Below, piece by piece: positions 49,184-60,446 of a stretch of DNA of 64,000 bases (positions are counted from its first letter, which is position 1; each line of letters starts with the position of its first letter). The notes under the pieces were generated by a model that did not search any database, was not told the origin of the DNA, and saw nothing but the letters and a program-made list of their open reading frames with translations. The position numbers and the translations under genes were made by a program. Source of the DNA: Acytostelium subglobosum LB1 (lineage: Eukaryota; Evosea; Eumycetozoa; Acytosteliales; Acytosteliaceae); NCBI RefSeq assembly GCF_000787575.1, contig NW_012236510.1, positions 477,435 to 541,434 of the forward strand. Reading direction: 5' to 3'.

Positions 49184-51114
49184 TTATGATGATGGTGTGT
49201 TTAGAAGTGCTGTTCTTCCTATTGACACTACCGGTGTCCATATTGAGGAGGATGACAACTGATCAATGTGATCCTTGTCAACTATAAAGTTACCAAATGA
49301 TGATGTGATTGTCGATTGATACATCATATCATTTGATATCATACTATGTCTGAGTGGTGATCTGGCCTTTGGTGACTTGAGTAACAAACTATTATTATTA
49401 CTATTACTATTATTACTATTATTATTACTGTTACTGCTACTACTACTACTGCTACTACTACTGTTGTTGTTACTACATTGTCCAGGTGATTGAACAAAGA
49501 CACCTTGGTTGAGTGATGGTGAGAGGTTGGATGGTGATGGTGACTTTGATGTGGTGGCCGAGCTGATCGATGCTGGTGAGAAGTGGACGGGTGATTGACG
49601 ATTGGGACTGCTGACGTAGGGTGGTGTGATTGATGACACCTCTATATCGGTACAGATGTATCCCATTCGTTTGGTTACCGGGTTGATCACAAGGTTGCCA
49701 CTGCTGTTGCTGTGTGTCAGTGTGAAGCGGCCGCTGAAGCATCCCACGCCACCGCCGCCACCTTCGAGCTCCAGGTGGTAGGATGACTCGTCGTCCGACT
49801 CAATGTCTGACTCGTCGTCACAGATGGACAGTGGTGAGGCAGCCTCTTGGCGCCGTCTGATCAGACGTGGCGAGAGCAAGGGAGAGCTGAGCGGAGTTTG
49901 AGCCAAAATGCGCAGTGGTGGAAGGATTGGAGAAGCGGGAGACAGGCGCTTGGTCAAGCTCTTTAGTCGCTCGGTGATCTCTTTGAATGTGGGTCGCTTC
50001 AGTGGGTCGTACTCAGTGCAGTCCAACGCCAGCTTGAGGAATGGGGGCGGGCAGTCCCTCGGGATCAGAGGCAGGAGGACGTCCACGTCCAGGCCATACT
50101 TGAGTGAGAATGGTCTCATCAATCCAGTGATCTCCAGTCTTGTAATGATCTCGGCCAACACAATGCCATAAGAGAATACGTCGCATGCTTGATTGTAGTC
50201 CTCGCCAAGCATCACCTCTGGAGCCATCCAATTGTCCGTGCCACATATTGTCATGCGCTTGGCCTTGCTGAGTGGGCTGGCAGTGCGGGCAAAGCCAAAG
50301 TCGCAGACCTTTATCCTCCAGCTCTCGCCTACCAACAAGTTGGTGGACTTTAAGTCGCGATGAATGACCTGTCGCGAGTGAAGATAAGTCATGGCGCATG
50401 CAACGTCATACGCAATCTTTATCCTCAGTGGCCAACTCATGTTGACCAGTCTCTCTGTGCTGTTGTTGTCGCCTGCCAGTGTATCACTCGCACCTCCAAT
50501 GCTCATCCTCTTGTTTACAAGTCTGTCGCAATATTGTTGCTGCTCGGGTGTTGTTGGACACAGTGTGTTGCTCTCCTTGTTCTTGAACAGATAGTATGCC
50601 AGGTCGCCTCCGGCAACAAACTCTGTCACTATATATATGCATTGAGCTCGCTCTGCGATACCAATGAACTGGACCAAATTAGGATGAGAGAATCTAAGCA
50701 TGGCCACCTCTCTCTGTATAAACTTGACCATGTCCTTATAATGTGATTCCTTTGGTGACAATGATATCTCCTTTATGCCAACTGGTGTACTATTAATGGT
50801 AAGAGTTGGATCAGTACAAGTATATTCATTAACCTGTCTCGGGGACCCGAGATAACATACCCAAAGTACTCTCCCTTGAATATCTTGCCATAGGCGCCCT
50901 TTCCAATCTCTGGTCCAAACTCCAAGTCATCGATATTTATCCTAAATGCATTGGCACCATCTGGTAATCCTTCAGCATCTATTGATTGATTGTGATTGAT
51001 TGATTGATTGAGTTAGTGAGTGGGAGTTGGATGATTCCATCCTGGATGTGCTGGAAACATACCAGAATTACCTGGACATAGATGTCTATCGATAAAGGTC
51101 CTTTCCATGTCCAT
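49184..51114 (-). CDS. TKL-group protein kinase, LIMK/TESK-like
   Basis: Exons 51114-51063, 50978-50861 and 50789-49184 join in phase to 591 residues. The kinase domain runs from about residue 34 to 330: P-loop GKGAYGKIFKGEY, catalytic Lys63 in VGIKEI, HRDLKSTNLL (Asp202), DFGFA (Asp220), GTDNWMAPEV, and DVFSYGIVLAEIITR, the LISK-type pattern. A 45-residue insertion (PTTPEQQQ to NSTERLVN) sits between the N-lobe hinge and helix E. The C-terminal 260 residues are Ser/Pro/Asn-rich with no known domain. All catalytic residues are present, so it should be active. The first intron pair is short and repeat-filled. The first 33 residues come from two small exons, and the ATP-binding loop needs exon 2. 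Confidence 0.9.
50790..50860. other. Short kinase intron carrying a GC hairpin
   Basis: This 71-nt intron contains TCTCGGGGACCCGAGA (50837-50852), a perfect inverted repeat, immediately after the 5' splice site on the sense strand. In such a small intron the stem could bring splice sites together or mask the donor. Effect unknown. Confidence 0.45.
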
Positions 51115-52855
51115 GTTATTATAATAATATAATAATAATAAATAAATAGAGTATATATATAATATATATAAATTTGAGTGTGATTGATTGAATGATTGTT
51201 ATAACAACATCTAATCGATGATCACTTGTGAGGTTTGTTTGATGGTTGTTGTTGCTATTGTTCCTTCTTTCTTTCTTTGGTTGTTGTCTGTTGCTATTAA
51301 CTACACTTGAACCGCAAATGATCTGTAAGTACGTTTGACTTGTTTGATTGATGACTGATATGATATGAATGTTTGATTGATTGGTTGGTGGTCAGTTGGT
51401 TAGATGGATTGATTGAAGGACTGACTGACTGATGGATGGATGGACTGAATGATGGATGTCAACACAAACAAACAACTACAACAACAATAATAATAACAAT
51501 AATCAACAACAACAACAACAACAGTTGCAACAGATATCTTGATTGATTGATTGATGGTGGCACACAAACAATCAATCAATCACATCATACGCGTACATCG
51601 CAGACATATATAACATAAAGTTTATGTTGCTAATGGGTAGTGGCTATGTAGTGCAAGCCGTTCCACCATCCAACTAACTCCAGCCAGCCAGCCATCCAGC
51701 CTGGATGCCAGTGATCCTATCTGTCAATCAATCAATCATTCCAATGGCAGTGTGATGAGTGAGGTGAGTGTGGTGAATGTTCGTAAATGAACGTGTACAC
51801 CTTTGGTGATAGGTTGGTTGGGATGAGTGATTGTGAGTGTGAGTGTGAGTTTGATGGGAGTGCGAATCTGATCAGAGTGGTGGTAACACATAAACACACA
51901 CATAAATACATAATGATTGATTGATGGGTTGAGGGGGAAGTGGTGTCGGGGTTATCTATTAGGTGTTGTTGTCGACCATGTATATATGTTTAGAGGGTAT
52001 GGGCAACAGTACTTGATTCGATTAAACTTTAAATGATTATGTGTTTAGATATTCACTCTAATATGAGAGTATCATGATACCTACTACTATGATTGATTGA
52101 TTGTTTGATTGTTTGATATATGATAATAATGTTGTTGAATACGTATTTGAGAGATATAGATAATTAATGGTCAAACTATAATAATAATAATAATAATGAA
52201 TGATTGGAATTGAAAGGATATGAATTGTGTGATTGATTATTATTACACTCGCGTAGACCCAGACCGTTGTTACTCCCTCGACTGGAACATCCATCCCAGG
52301 TCAGTTAGATTGGTGGGTAATAATAATATAGTCCAAGTGGTTGGTTGGATGGATGGATACATGGGGAGGGGGGTGAGGCGGAGGCCGCATCCATTCAGAC
52401 AAAGCTTCATTTAACCACGTTGAAAAAACATCGTTATGTTTGTGATTGTATTTGTGATCGTGTGTTGGGTGTGAGCGCATGATGTTATTATTACCTTTTC
52501 AAAACAAACTTGGGAAGAGTCTCTTTATGTGATTGATCAAAGTGTCGAGCGGAGACGACTGATGGTTTGAGATTGGTTGTTGATTGATTGATTGATTGAT
52601 TGATGGTTGGGTCGGGATGAGATGTGGAGTGGTCGTCTTTGTCAAGGTGATTGCTGCCGGTTCAAAGTTCTTGAGATTGGTTGATTGATTGATTTCCTGT
52701 TCTAAATTATTTGAATTGATTTGATCAATGGATTGATTTCCAAAAAATATAACTTGATCATGATCTGATTGATTGATATTGAGTGATGTTGATGTTTACC
52801 TTAAGGTGATGTTGCTGGAAGCATGGCAATAGCAACAACAACATATATGTATGTG
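51115..52855. other. Long repeat-rich intergenic region; no gene assigned
   Basis: Mostly GATT, GATG and CAA/AAT simple repeats. A 60-base patch of normal complexity at 52245-52305 (frame reading YYTRVDPDRCYSLDWNIHPR, or on the other strand VPVEGVTTVWVYASVI) might be an isolated exon. Evidence is too thin to call it. Confidence 0.45.
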
Positions 52856-53114
52856 TTAGAATGTGAAGGTGTGGAATTCGAAATCAGTAAAGAGGTTATA
52901 ACATAACAACCATTCCATTGTCGTCCTTTCCGGTCCATCATACAAGAGTACACATATCGATGACCTAAAGTTGTTGAATGTTATATATCTCTCACTCTTT
53001 GGTATACCTGAGTGTGTGTGAGAGTGTGTATCTCTGCTCATGTCCCTCCATATACTCATCGATGTTGTTACCCATGAGGATATAGAGATCCCACGGAACA
53101 TCAGCAGCGATGAG
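52856..53114 (-). CDS. Unrecognised gene, last two exons (5' part unresolved)
   Basis: Exon 53114-53008 starts after a good pyrimidine-rich acceptor (TGTGTCCTCAG) and reads LIAADVPWDLYILMGNNIDE then YMEGHEQRYTLSHTL. A 43-nt intron with GTATAC...TTTAG follows, then exon 52964-52856: SSICVLLYDGPERTTMEWLL, then CYNLFTDFEFHTFTF-stop. Both stretches are of good protein-like complexity within repeat-filled DNA, and the join is in phase. The start is uncertain: ATG at 53184-53182 would give MSVM joined through a weak donor, for 75 residues in total. Alternatively a candidate first exon at 53614-53527 (MTTTTMNNDNNDN..., ending G|GTATGT) may belong, but it needs a missing middle exon. A TATA-like run lies near 53327. 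Family not recognised. Confidence 0.45.
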
Positions 53115-53934
53115 CTGAGGACACACAAACACAAAAGAACAGAGAATCGTTGTTTGATTGAACAACCCCAACCATCACACTCATCAACCAACACCTGATC
53201 AATGAACTGAGTTGGTCTGTCTGTGTGTGAGTTGTGTTTGTTTGTTTGTTTGAGTGAGTGTGTGAGAGTTCGTTAAGTATGGTTATCGACAATGGAAGTG
53301 AACTAACTTAGTTCACTCCATCCACCTTATATATATATCTGGATTAGTGATCATATGATCACGTTTGATCGTTCGTTTGTCTGCTGTCTAGTCTACTGTC
53401 TTCCAGTCTGTATGTTGCCTGCCTGCCTGTCTGACTTGCTTACTTTCTTGCATTACTTTGCTTGCTTGACCTTCTAAGCACCTAACATTTTTAATTAATT
53501 AAGATGTTGTGTAGTCTACAACATACCATTGATTATAATTGTAGGATAACAATCTCGATTGCTCACCACACAAATATTATCATTGTTATCATTATTCATT
53601 GTTGTTGTTGTCATTGTGTGTTCAACAAACAAAAAAGAGGTGTGGCGTGAATGAATGAACACAAAGTTGTGATGATATTTGCAGGTGAAGTTCATTCACC
53701 TAAATTAAAAAATATCTTTGTCTGATTTTGGAGTGGAAGAATAATTAAAAATAAATTTTCATTCTTGTGGAGGTGGGTTCAGGAAAGTGAAGATCCCAAA
53801 CTTGGGGTTCACTCCATTCCCCACACTCTCACTCATTCCATTCCATTCATATCATTACATTACTTGTTTAATCTTCACAAACATATATTATATTACTTAC
53901 TTATACACACTTTAATCAATCAATCAAATAAGAA
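53115..53934. promoter_or_regulatory. Upstream region of the cystatin gene
   Basis: Contains a TATATATATA element near 53328 (probably serving the minus-strand gene), CTG/CTTG-type repeats at 53370-53470, a candidate exon on the minus strand at 53527-53614, and a 7-bp-stem hairpin AGGTGAA/TTCACCT at 53683-53701 about 235 bp before the cystatin start codon. Confidence 0.4.
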
Positions 53935-54292
53935 ATGACTCTCGGAGGAATCAAGGAAACCCACCCAGCTGATGCTGATGCCAACGCTGCCGTCGCTGCC
54001 GTCAAGGCTGACCCAAAGCTTGCCCACTTTGCCAGCAAGTTGGTCCCAGTCTCATACGCCACCCAGGTATGTTGGTTGTTGTTGTTGTTGTTATGTGTAC
54101 ATACAACATAGATACTAACTTACAACAACACAATGACTTTATTAGACTGTTGCCGGAACCAACTTCTTTGTCAAGGTTCAGACTGAGCATGGATACATCC
54201 ACGTCAGAATCTTCAGAGACTTGCACCAGCACTTCTCCCTGCACTCCATCCAGGAGAACCAGACTGCTGAGTCCCCAATTGCCTACTTCTAA
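53935..54292 (+). CDS. Stefin/cystatin-A-like cysteine protease inhibitor
   Basis: Cytosolic inhibitor of papain-like cathepsins. Exon 1 53935-54066 and exon 2 54146-54292 join in phase 0 to 92 residues, the normal stefin length with no signal peptide. The inhibitory loop QTVAGTNFFVKV matches the QxVxG cystatin motif and is split exactly by the intron after Gln. The N-terminus has a conserved Gly region (MTLGGIKE) that also enters the protease cleft. The C-terminus ends LHSIQENQTAESPIAYF. Dictyostelids carry several such genes (cpi family). Codon use is C-rich, suggesting strong expression. Confidence 0.93.
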
Positions 54293-54747
54293 ACGGTGTG
54301 TTTGTTCGAACTCCCCCAAAAGAACTGGACGAGATGCATTCATTGGCATGCATGATCGCCATGCCAACACAATACATCCTTTGTTTATTTGTTATATACA
54401 TCTTCAATGACTTCCTACATACCTACTTGATCGACTGACTACAGACACAATGATGATACACTTCTTATTAACAAGGATATATACATGCAATGCTGTTGAG
54501 TCAGCAAGCAGGAGGATTGTTTATTGATGTACAAAAGCGAGTTGTTTGGCTCACAACGAGAGAGAAAGAGAGTATAGCACATTATAATATACATTGGTGG
54601 TCTAGACAACAGCAGCAACAGCATCAATAGGCCTAGCCTATGACACATTCAAAGGCCGAGGGAGCCAGTCTGACCTCCGCCTCCTCAACACATACATACA
54701 CAGGGGGCACATCCAAGATGGATGGACCAATCAATCACTCCAGTAAG
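54293..54747. other. Convergent spacer between cystatin and the next gene
   Basis: 3' flanks of two convergent genes. Normal complexity, no long frame of note, and no RNA gene recognised. Confidence 0.5.
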
Positions 54748-56435
54748 TTAACTGATGATGATACCATTCTGGTTGTTGTTGTTGCTGGCGGCCGTTGGTG
54801 ATTTGCTCCTCTTCCACTGCTTGATGAATGAGGACATGGCGGCAGAACAAATCACCTCATTAGTCTGACAGTCACGCAACCATAGATGCACCACCAGGTT
54901 GTTGTTGCTATGATGCTTGGAGCAACACATTATCTTGATCTGCGCAGAGAAGTAGCCGTTCTTGAGGTAGGTCGTCACGTTGCTCTTGACCAACACCAAC
55001 TTCTCCTTGCACTGTGGGTTATTGGCAAAGTAGAAGCGCGACTGGAAGTACTCCTTGCAAAAGGGACACTGGCCCAGCGGGTTGAACTGGCAATCGAGCA
55101 CCTGGGCATCCAGGCACAAGGCAGTCTCATTGATCTGTGGCTTGTTGATGAACTTCTTGGCATTGCCACTGTAACCCACAGTGTCTGCAATGTATATGCG
55201 CATGTTCTGGTAGCGCAGTTGTACCTCAGGGTCAGCCACATAGAACTCAATGTTATGGTAGAAGTTCCTGAACATTGGAGCACTGATCGATGTATACACA
55301 TTAGGCAATGGTATGCCATTGGACTTGGAACTATGTTCACTGGCTGTACAGAACCATGGTATCTCTGAAGTCCTATTTGATTGAATGTGATGAGTGAGTG
55401 ATTGATTGAGGTGATTGATTGTGAATGATGTAAACATACTTGTTGGGCTGGGTCAAGGATGACTCCAGTCGTGGACTGTCCAGGATACCTAGGGATGAGG
55501 GTGGCACCATGGGCATGCCATCGGAGGTCTTGAATGGACTGGAGTGAGGGGTAGATGGCGGTGTACCTTGGTTGGATGGGACAAGTTCCGGTGTTGATAC
55601 AGGTGTGTTGTTATGGGGAGTGGCCGCACTACCAGACTCCATAATATAGGCCATTGGCATTTGTTGTAACATCTGAAGATGATGATGGAATGGGTTATTT
55701 GGGATGGTTGAGGTTGATGGAGATAAAGGGAATTGTTGAGATTGTACAGGAAGTTGTTGTGGATAAGGTTGAGGCTGTTGTGGCAATTGTTGGAGCACCA
55801 TTTGTTGTTGCTGAAGTTGTTGCTGTTGTAGTTGTTGTTGTAGTTGTTGGAGTGGAAGTTGGGGTATTTGGGGAAATACTGGAGACATTGGCATTGGTGA
55901 TCCCATAGCCCCAATACCAATATTAGGATTGATAACATATGCATTGGTATTGTTGTTGCCATTGATTGATGGAATCATTTGATTATTATGATTGATATCC
56001 ATTGGTGTTGTTTGGAAATTACATCCATCAACAAATGGTGAATACTTGGGTACATATTTAAGTTGATAATTAATTGGAATTGATCCAGATTGATTATTAA
56101 TATTATTATTAATGTTGGATTGTTGTTGTTGTTGGTTAATGTATTCCCTAAGAATGATTCAATGTATGTCAGTAATGGAAGTATCAAACATATTTGATAA
56201 TTGTATTTGGATACTTTACATGTTTGATTGATTGTTTGATTAATAGTATTATTGACAAATGAATGAATGAATATTGATACCAAGATCACATTTGACCAAT
56301 GGTTGTTGATTGCGGAGACTTGAATGTTATATAATCAATTGATGGATGAGTTAAATACTGGATCACTGTTGTTATTATTGTTTTCTTGATTGATGGATAG
56401 GTAGTAGGTGAGTCTAGGGTAGGTTCAAACACCAT
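54748..56435 (-). CDS. Putative DNA-binding transcription factor, possibly CudA-like
   Basis: Exons 56435-56290, 56147-55440 and 55372-54748 join in phase to 492 residues; the first exon was found by phase and ends ATTGGTCAAAT|GTGATC. The middle part is Gln/Pro/Asn-rich (QQLQQQLQQQQLQQQQ). The C-terminal 190 residues form a well-ordered domain: SEIPWFCTASEHSSKSNGIP, PMFRNFYHNIEFYVADPEVQ, QCPFCKEYFQSRFYF, LKNGYFSAQIKIMCCSKHHS, VVHLWLRDCQTNEVI, then Lys/Arg. This beta-rich, Cys-containing region looks like an immunoglobulin/STAT-type DNA-binding domain, and I suspect the dictyostelid CudA family. That name is from memory of the family style and is tentative. The gene model is firmer than the function. 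Confidence 0.7.
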
Positions 56436-57979
56436 TGATCAAAGTTGTTGTCTACAATTATTATAAAGTATGATAAAGATGGTTGATTGGTTATATCTAT
56501 CATAATTACTTGTTTGACTTCTGCCGTTGACAATTGACTGACTCAATCAATCAATTATTAAACACAATATCATGTGTTACAAAGTAAGATAGTTAGTACT
56601 CTTTGGAGTATGTAGTATGGAGGTAGGGTAGGGTAAGTATCTATCCAAACGACATCGTTCACACACTCACAAGATATAAGTATGTATATACCTAGGTCGC
56701 CCTTTGATTACCGTTGTCAACATCGCATCGCACACTCTAATAGTTCTGCAGTCTCAGGGCGTCAACCAAGTCAAGTTCTCAAACATTCGAATGTTTGATG
56801 GGCTCGCCAGTGATCATGGCCATCCATACCGTCATCCAATCAAACTTGCTGATTAAGAGGGTGCTGTGATACCACGTTCCTCAAACCAACCAACCAACAA
56901 GCCAGGGCTACCAAGCGACTGGGTTTTGGCCAGAGGTGATCAATGAACACTCTACAAAATGAGGCTCGAACCTCATAGTGCATGGGGAGGCTCCAGGCCA
57001 TTGGTACTCATCTTGACAGGGGATACAATTTCTGATCACCAAGCAATCTCTACTTGATCTTCATTCTCAATTGACCGGTGCTGATAGTGGTGAAGCTGAC
57101 CAGACATCCTCCTCCGACATTGCTGTGGCGACCCGTCGACATGTTATCTCAAGCGTCTAACACCTTGGAGGACATCATGTTGTGGGTAACTTGTTGAAGG
57201 ATGGGAGTTGTGACACAATCTAGATTAGAGTTGATTCGATTCAAAGTACTTCAGGCCCATCTGTACATACTCTGCCCCATCCTTCTATATTACAATGAGT
57301 GTGTTGTGGGGAAGAGAGAGAAAGGATGTTTGTTAGCAATACACAACAGGCTATCGTCGTCAAATGTGGTTGTTGGGCAGCCACCACATCCAACAACAAC
57401 CAGACAATGCCGACTTACACACCCATTCAAATAAGGGGGTCATTCATTTATTCATTCATAGGTAGGTGTATGTGTTTGTGTGTTAAAGTAAAGAGTGAAG
57501 AGAGAAGGGTGTGTTGGTTGATGTTCACCACACCCCTTTACAACAACAAACAAATGAAGGCATCTCTTGACCTTTCAAAGACTGGACTGGGCAAAGTAGG
57601 ATACCTTTATTGTGTGGACAGATCATCTATCTTTATACAGCTAATACACATAATTTTATACATGCATCCATGGACAAATAGGTCTCAACAAATGAATGAA
57701 CATCTATTCTATTTGGGTCAGGAATAATAGTATGTCTTTCACTTCATTTAGTCTATCATTTCATATCGGTGTTAATGTGTTTGTTTGTTTGTGAGTGTGA
57801 GAGAGACAATGACTGGAAGTGGATGAAGGCTACGAATAGAGAGAGAGAGAGTAGATAGGAGGGGAGTAAGTGTTCATCATCATTGTCTCTTATTAATTTA
57901 AACTGATTATCTATTACATACATATTTATTTGTTTACTTACTCTAACTTATACACATAATTATAAATTATTTCAAAAGA
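56436..57979. other. Intergenic region with a decayed coding-like segment
   Basis: Flanks are AT-rich and repeat-like. The part 56700-57190 has normal codon-like complexity and is listed separately. The part 57400-57960 is a GTGTGTT/GAGA-rich promoter-like region for the S53 prodomain gene. Confidence 0.4.
56700..57190 (+). pseudogene. Decayed coding-like sequence, possible transposon relic
   Basis: About 490 bp without simple repeats and with higher GC than the flanks. Two plus-strand frames look protein-like in turn: one reads NQVKFSNIRMFDGLASDHGH up to a stop; another reads QSNLLIKRVL, then YQATGFWPEVINEHSTK, then LITKQSLLDLHSQLTGADSG, then SDIAVATRRHVISSV, with several in-frame TGA codons between. 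I see no introns that would remove these stops. It may be a dead gene or mobile-element fragment, or a non-coding RNA. Family not recognised. Confidence 0.3.
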
Positions 57980-58552
57980 ATGTCTGCTCCTCACTTTGTT
58001 AAATACACCAAGGACTTGGGTAATGCTGATCCAAACCGTGAGATCACCTTTACAATTGTAATGAAGTTGAGAAACAAGGAGTGGATTGATCAACAAGTAA
58101 GTATTTGTTAAATATACTCTGGAGTCCATGTACTTAAACAACAAATTTGTATAGTTGAAGGAGACCTCAGATCCAAAGAGTGAGCACTATGGACAATACA
58201 AGTCAAAGGAGGAGGTGGAGAAGATGACAAGACCATCCCAAGAGAACTTTGATCGTGTTATCCAGTACTTGAAATCACATCATCAACTAGATGCCCGCCA
58301 GGAGGGGGACAACTTGAAGGTAACATTCATTTGGATTGAATGATCTATCATATCATATCTAACAATCAATCCGTTAATCATATTTAGATCACAACAACAA
58401 TTGCCAAGGCTCAAGAGCTGTTCCATACTCATATTCACAAGTTTGGAATCCCAGATTCAAAGAATGCTGACGATATTATCCTTAGAAGAGAAGGAAACAT
58501 GACCATTCCAAAGGATATCTCTGATTATGTTGACCTTGTTGTTGGATTCTAA
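57980..58552 (+). CDS. Stand-alone S53 (kumamolisin/TPP1) protease prodomain
   Basis: Exons 57980-58096, 58155-58319 and 58388-58552 join in phase 0 to 148 residues. The fold signature of the Pro-kumamolisin activation domain is clear: LKETSDPKSEHYGQYKSKEE then TRPSQENFDRVIQYLKSHH, preceded by REITFTIVMKLRNKEWIDQQ. In normal S53 proteases this domain is followed by a catalytic domain with a Ser-Glu-Asp triad. Here the protein ends (ISDYVDLVVGF) and no such domain follows in the next 200 bp. There is no signal peptide. It may act as a free inhibitor or chaperone of an S53 protease, as propeptide-like inhibitors do for subtilisins. Function is inferred. Confidence 0.85.
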
Positions 58553-58755
58553 AGGTAGAGTCAAGTCAACTTAGTCACAGCTGTTTAGTTATTTGAATCA
58601 ATCAAACCAGTCCATGGACAAGTCTTGAATAGACCAGTTACGCATTGTATATATTATAAAAGGATTTGTCAAAGGTTGAACCATGACATTACCCAACAAA
58701 CATATACATAGGAGTAGTTTGAATTTATTATTACTATACACATATAAGTGGATAC

Positions 58756-60077
58756 TTATATCTTATAAATCTCAATGATCGTTTCCATACAAGGTCTAAA
58801 GTCCATATCATGATATCCAATGCTACAAAGAGTGGAGTGAGTGATGAGGTTAGTGAATCATCCAAGTCCACTCATTCAATCAATCATTACATACCAACAA
58901 TTCGAATTTGCTTTCTGGAAGTAATCCAGTCCTCTACCCAGTCGAATCATTATTCCATTGTTAACCTCAATTGATCTGTCGTGAAGTGTTGATGAGAATC
59001 CATAATCAAACAGTATATTGTGTTCCATCAGACTCAGTTTGATCTATGAGTTTGGTTGATGGGTTGGTTAGTCACAGTCTACACTCAATCAATCCAATCA
59101 ATCCAATCAAACTTATCAATCATACCGTTTGTAAACTACTCTTAACTTCCTCTTCTTGTGCAGGGGATTCGGTAGAGGTTGTAAGTTTGATCTGTGCAGG
59201 ACGTCCTTGGTTGTTGGACTTCTTGACGATGAGCTCACAGAGACGAACAAAGTTCTCAATCTGATGTCTGACGCGAATGTAAGGATCTTCGATCGAGTAA
59301 ACTGTGGCACCAGCCAGGTATTTGCCAAAGAGTGTGTCATAGCTGCAGCCAGTCTGTCCAAACGTGATATTGATCTTCTGTATCAACACTGTCTGTGTTG
59401 GGCGACCCGCCTGTTGATGTGGTGGCATATAAGGTGTTTCAATGATAGGTGCTGTTGGTTGTACTACATAATCGTCTATGATAAACGATGTTAGGTCTGC
59501 TGCTCCCTTCAATCAGTCCATTCAATGAGTTGCTTGCTTACTCTTTCCAGGTTGGAATGTTGGTACACTTGGTAATATTAGACTGTTATTTGGTACACTT
59601 GGTAATGAAAGTTCACCTACGCTTGATCCTTGTGCGGTGGGACAGCATCTACATTGCATTGATTCAAAGTGTTTGGGTCAGTATTGATATCCAACATCAT
59701 GATGTTGTCATAGTGATTATAATGAATGATTCATACGGTTCATGATGATGCCCAGCCTGTCTTCCCTCTATAATATCCTTTAAAGTCTCTGCTCTATCCA
59801 TATACTCTGTCATCTTTTGTTTCAATGTAGCTCTAACTCTTTCATTCTTCTCAACTTAAGTTTGATTGTTCGTTGTTTGTTAGACTTCAATCTATCACAA
59901 TCATTCAATCAATCGATCTAATAAAGTATAAGACATACTCTTTAGGGCACTGACAAAACCTTCCAATGAAGTAAGGTACAATCTTAAAGCCTCTTGGTAG
60001 TTTCCATTTCTATCATGAGTCGTAGCCTGTTGTACCAATACATAAGACTGTTTCAATAGATTCGAAGCGTCTCCCAT
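58756..60077 (-). CDS. mitd1: MITD1-like ESCRT-associated protein
   Basis: MITD1 binds ESCRT-III tails through its MIT domain and membranes through a phospholipase-D-like domain, and acts in the abscission step of cytokinesis. Exons 60077-59939, 59854-59737, 59648-59542, 59499-59126, 59043-58895 and 58822-58756 join in phase to 317 residues. The MIT three-helix bundle is residues 1-80 (HDRNGNYQEALRLYLTSLEG, MTEYMDRAETLKDII). A Pro/Ser linker follows. The C-terminal domain has QKINITFGQTGCSYDTLFGK, YSIEDPYIRVRHQIENFVRL and MEHNILFDYGFSSTLHDRSI, ending GYHDMDFRPCMETIIEIYKI, all typical of MITD1. About 150 bp upstream of its start lies the left end of the transposon. Confidence 0.9.
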
Positions 60078-60226
60078 CCTGTGTGTATTCTAGCTGAATG
60101 TCTTGTGTATGTATATATTTTTACCAATCAATCAAATAACTAATGTAGCACAATTAACAGATTGGCCTTGTTTCTTTACCTTGCGGACTTGAGTGCGCGT
60201 CTCTGTGATGCCCTTTGGGAGGAGAG

Positions 60227-60244
60227 TTGGTTGCTGCTAAGGTT
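60227..60244. repeat. Left terminal inverted repeat of the transposon
   Basis: TTGGTTGCTGCTAAGGTT, complementary with one mismatch to 62753-62770. CTGCAGGG follows directly at 60245, whereas at the right end 11 extra bases intervene, so the ends are not identical. Confidence 0.65.
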
Positions 60245-60446
60245 CTGCAGGGGATAGTCAAGGTTACGCAGAGAATTCATTTTTCAGCGGTCTCAATCCT
60301 TGGGTTCGAGCTGGTTCGACCCTGGACAACCCTTGGAACAGCAAGGGGAACCCTTTCAAACCTTATCTGATGTTAATTAAATATTTATATTTTTATTGTT
60401 GTTGTTGTAGTTGTTGTTGTGGTTGTTGTTGTTGTTGTATGATAAA

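Noticed and set aside
56935-56965. ATGAGG-TTCGAG-CCTCAT palindrome that looks like a tRNA T arm on the minus strand
   Set aside because: The loop is 6 rather than 7 bases and no cloverleaf can be drawn.
60290-60320. GGTTCGA-type sequence resembling a tRNA T-loop / B box
   Set aside because: No matching acceptor stem, D arm or anticodon arm around it; it lies inside the transposon end.
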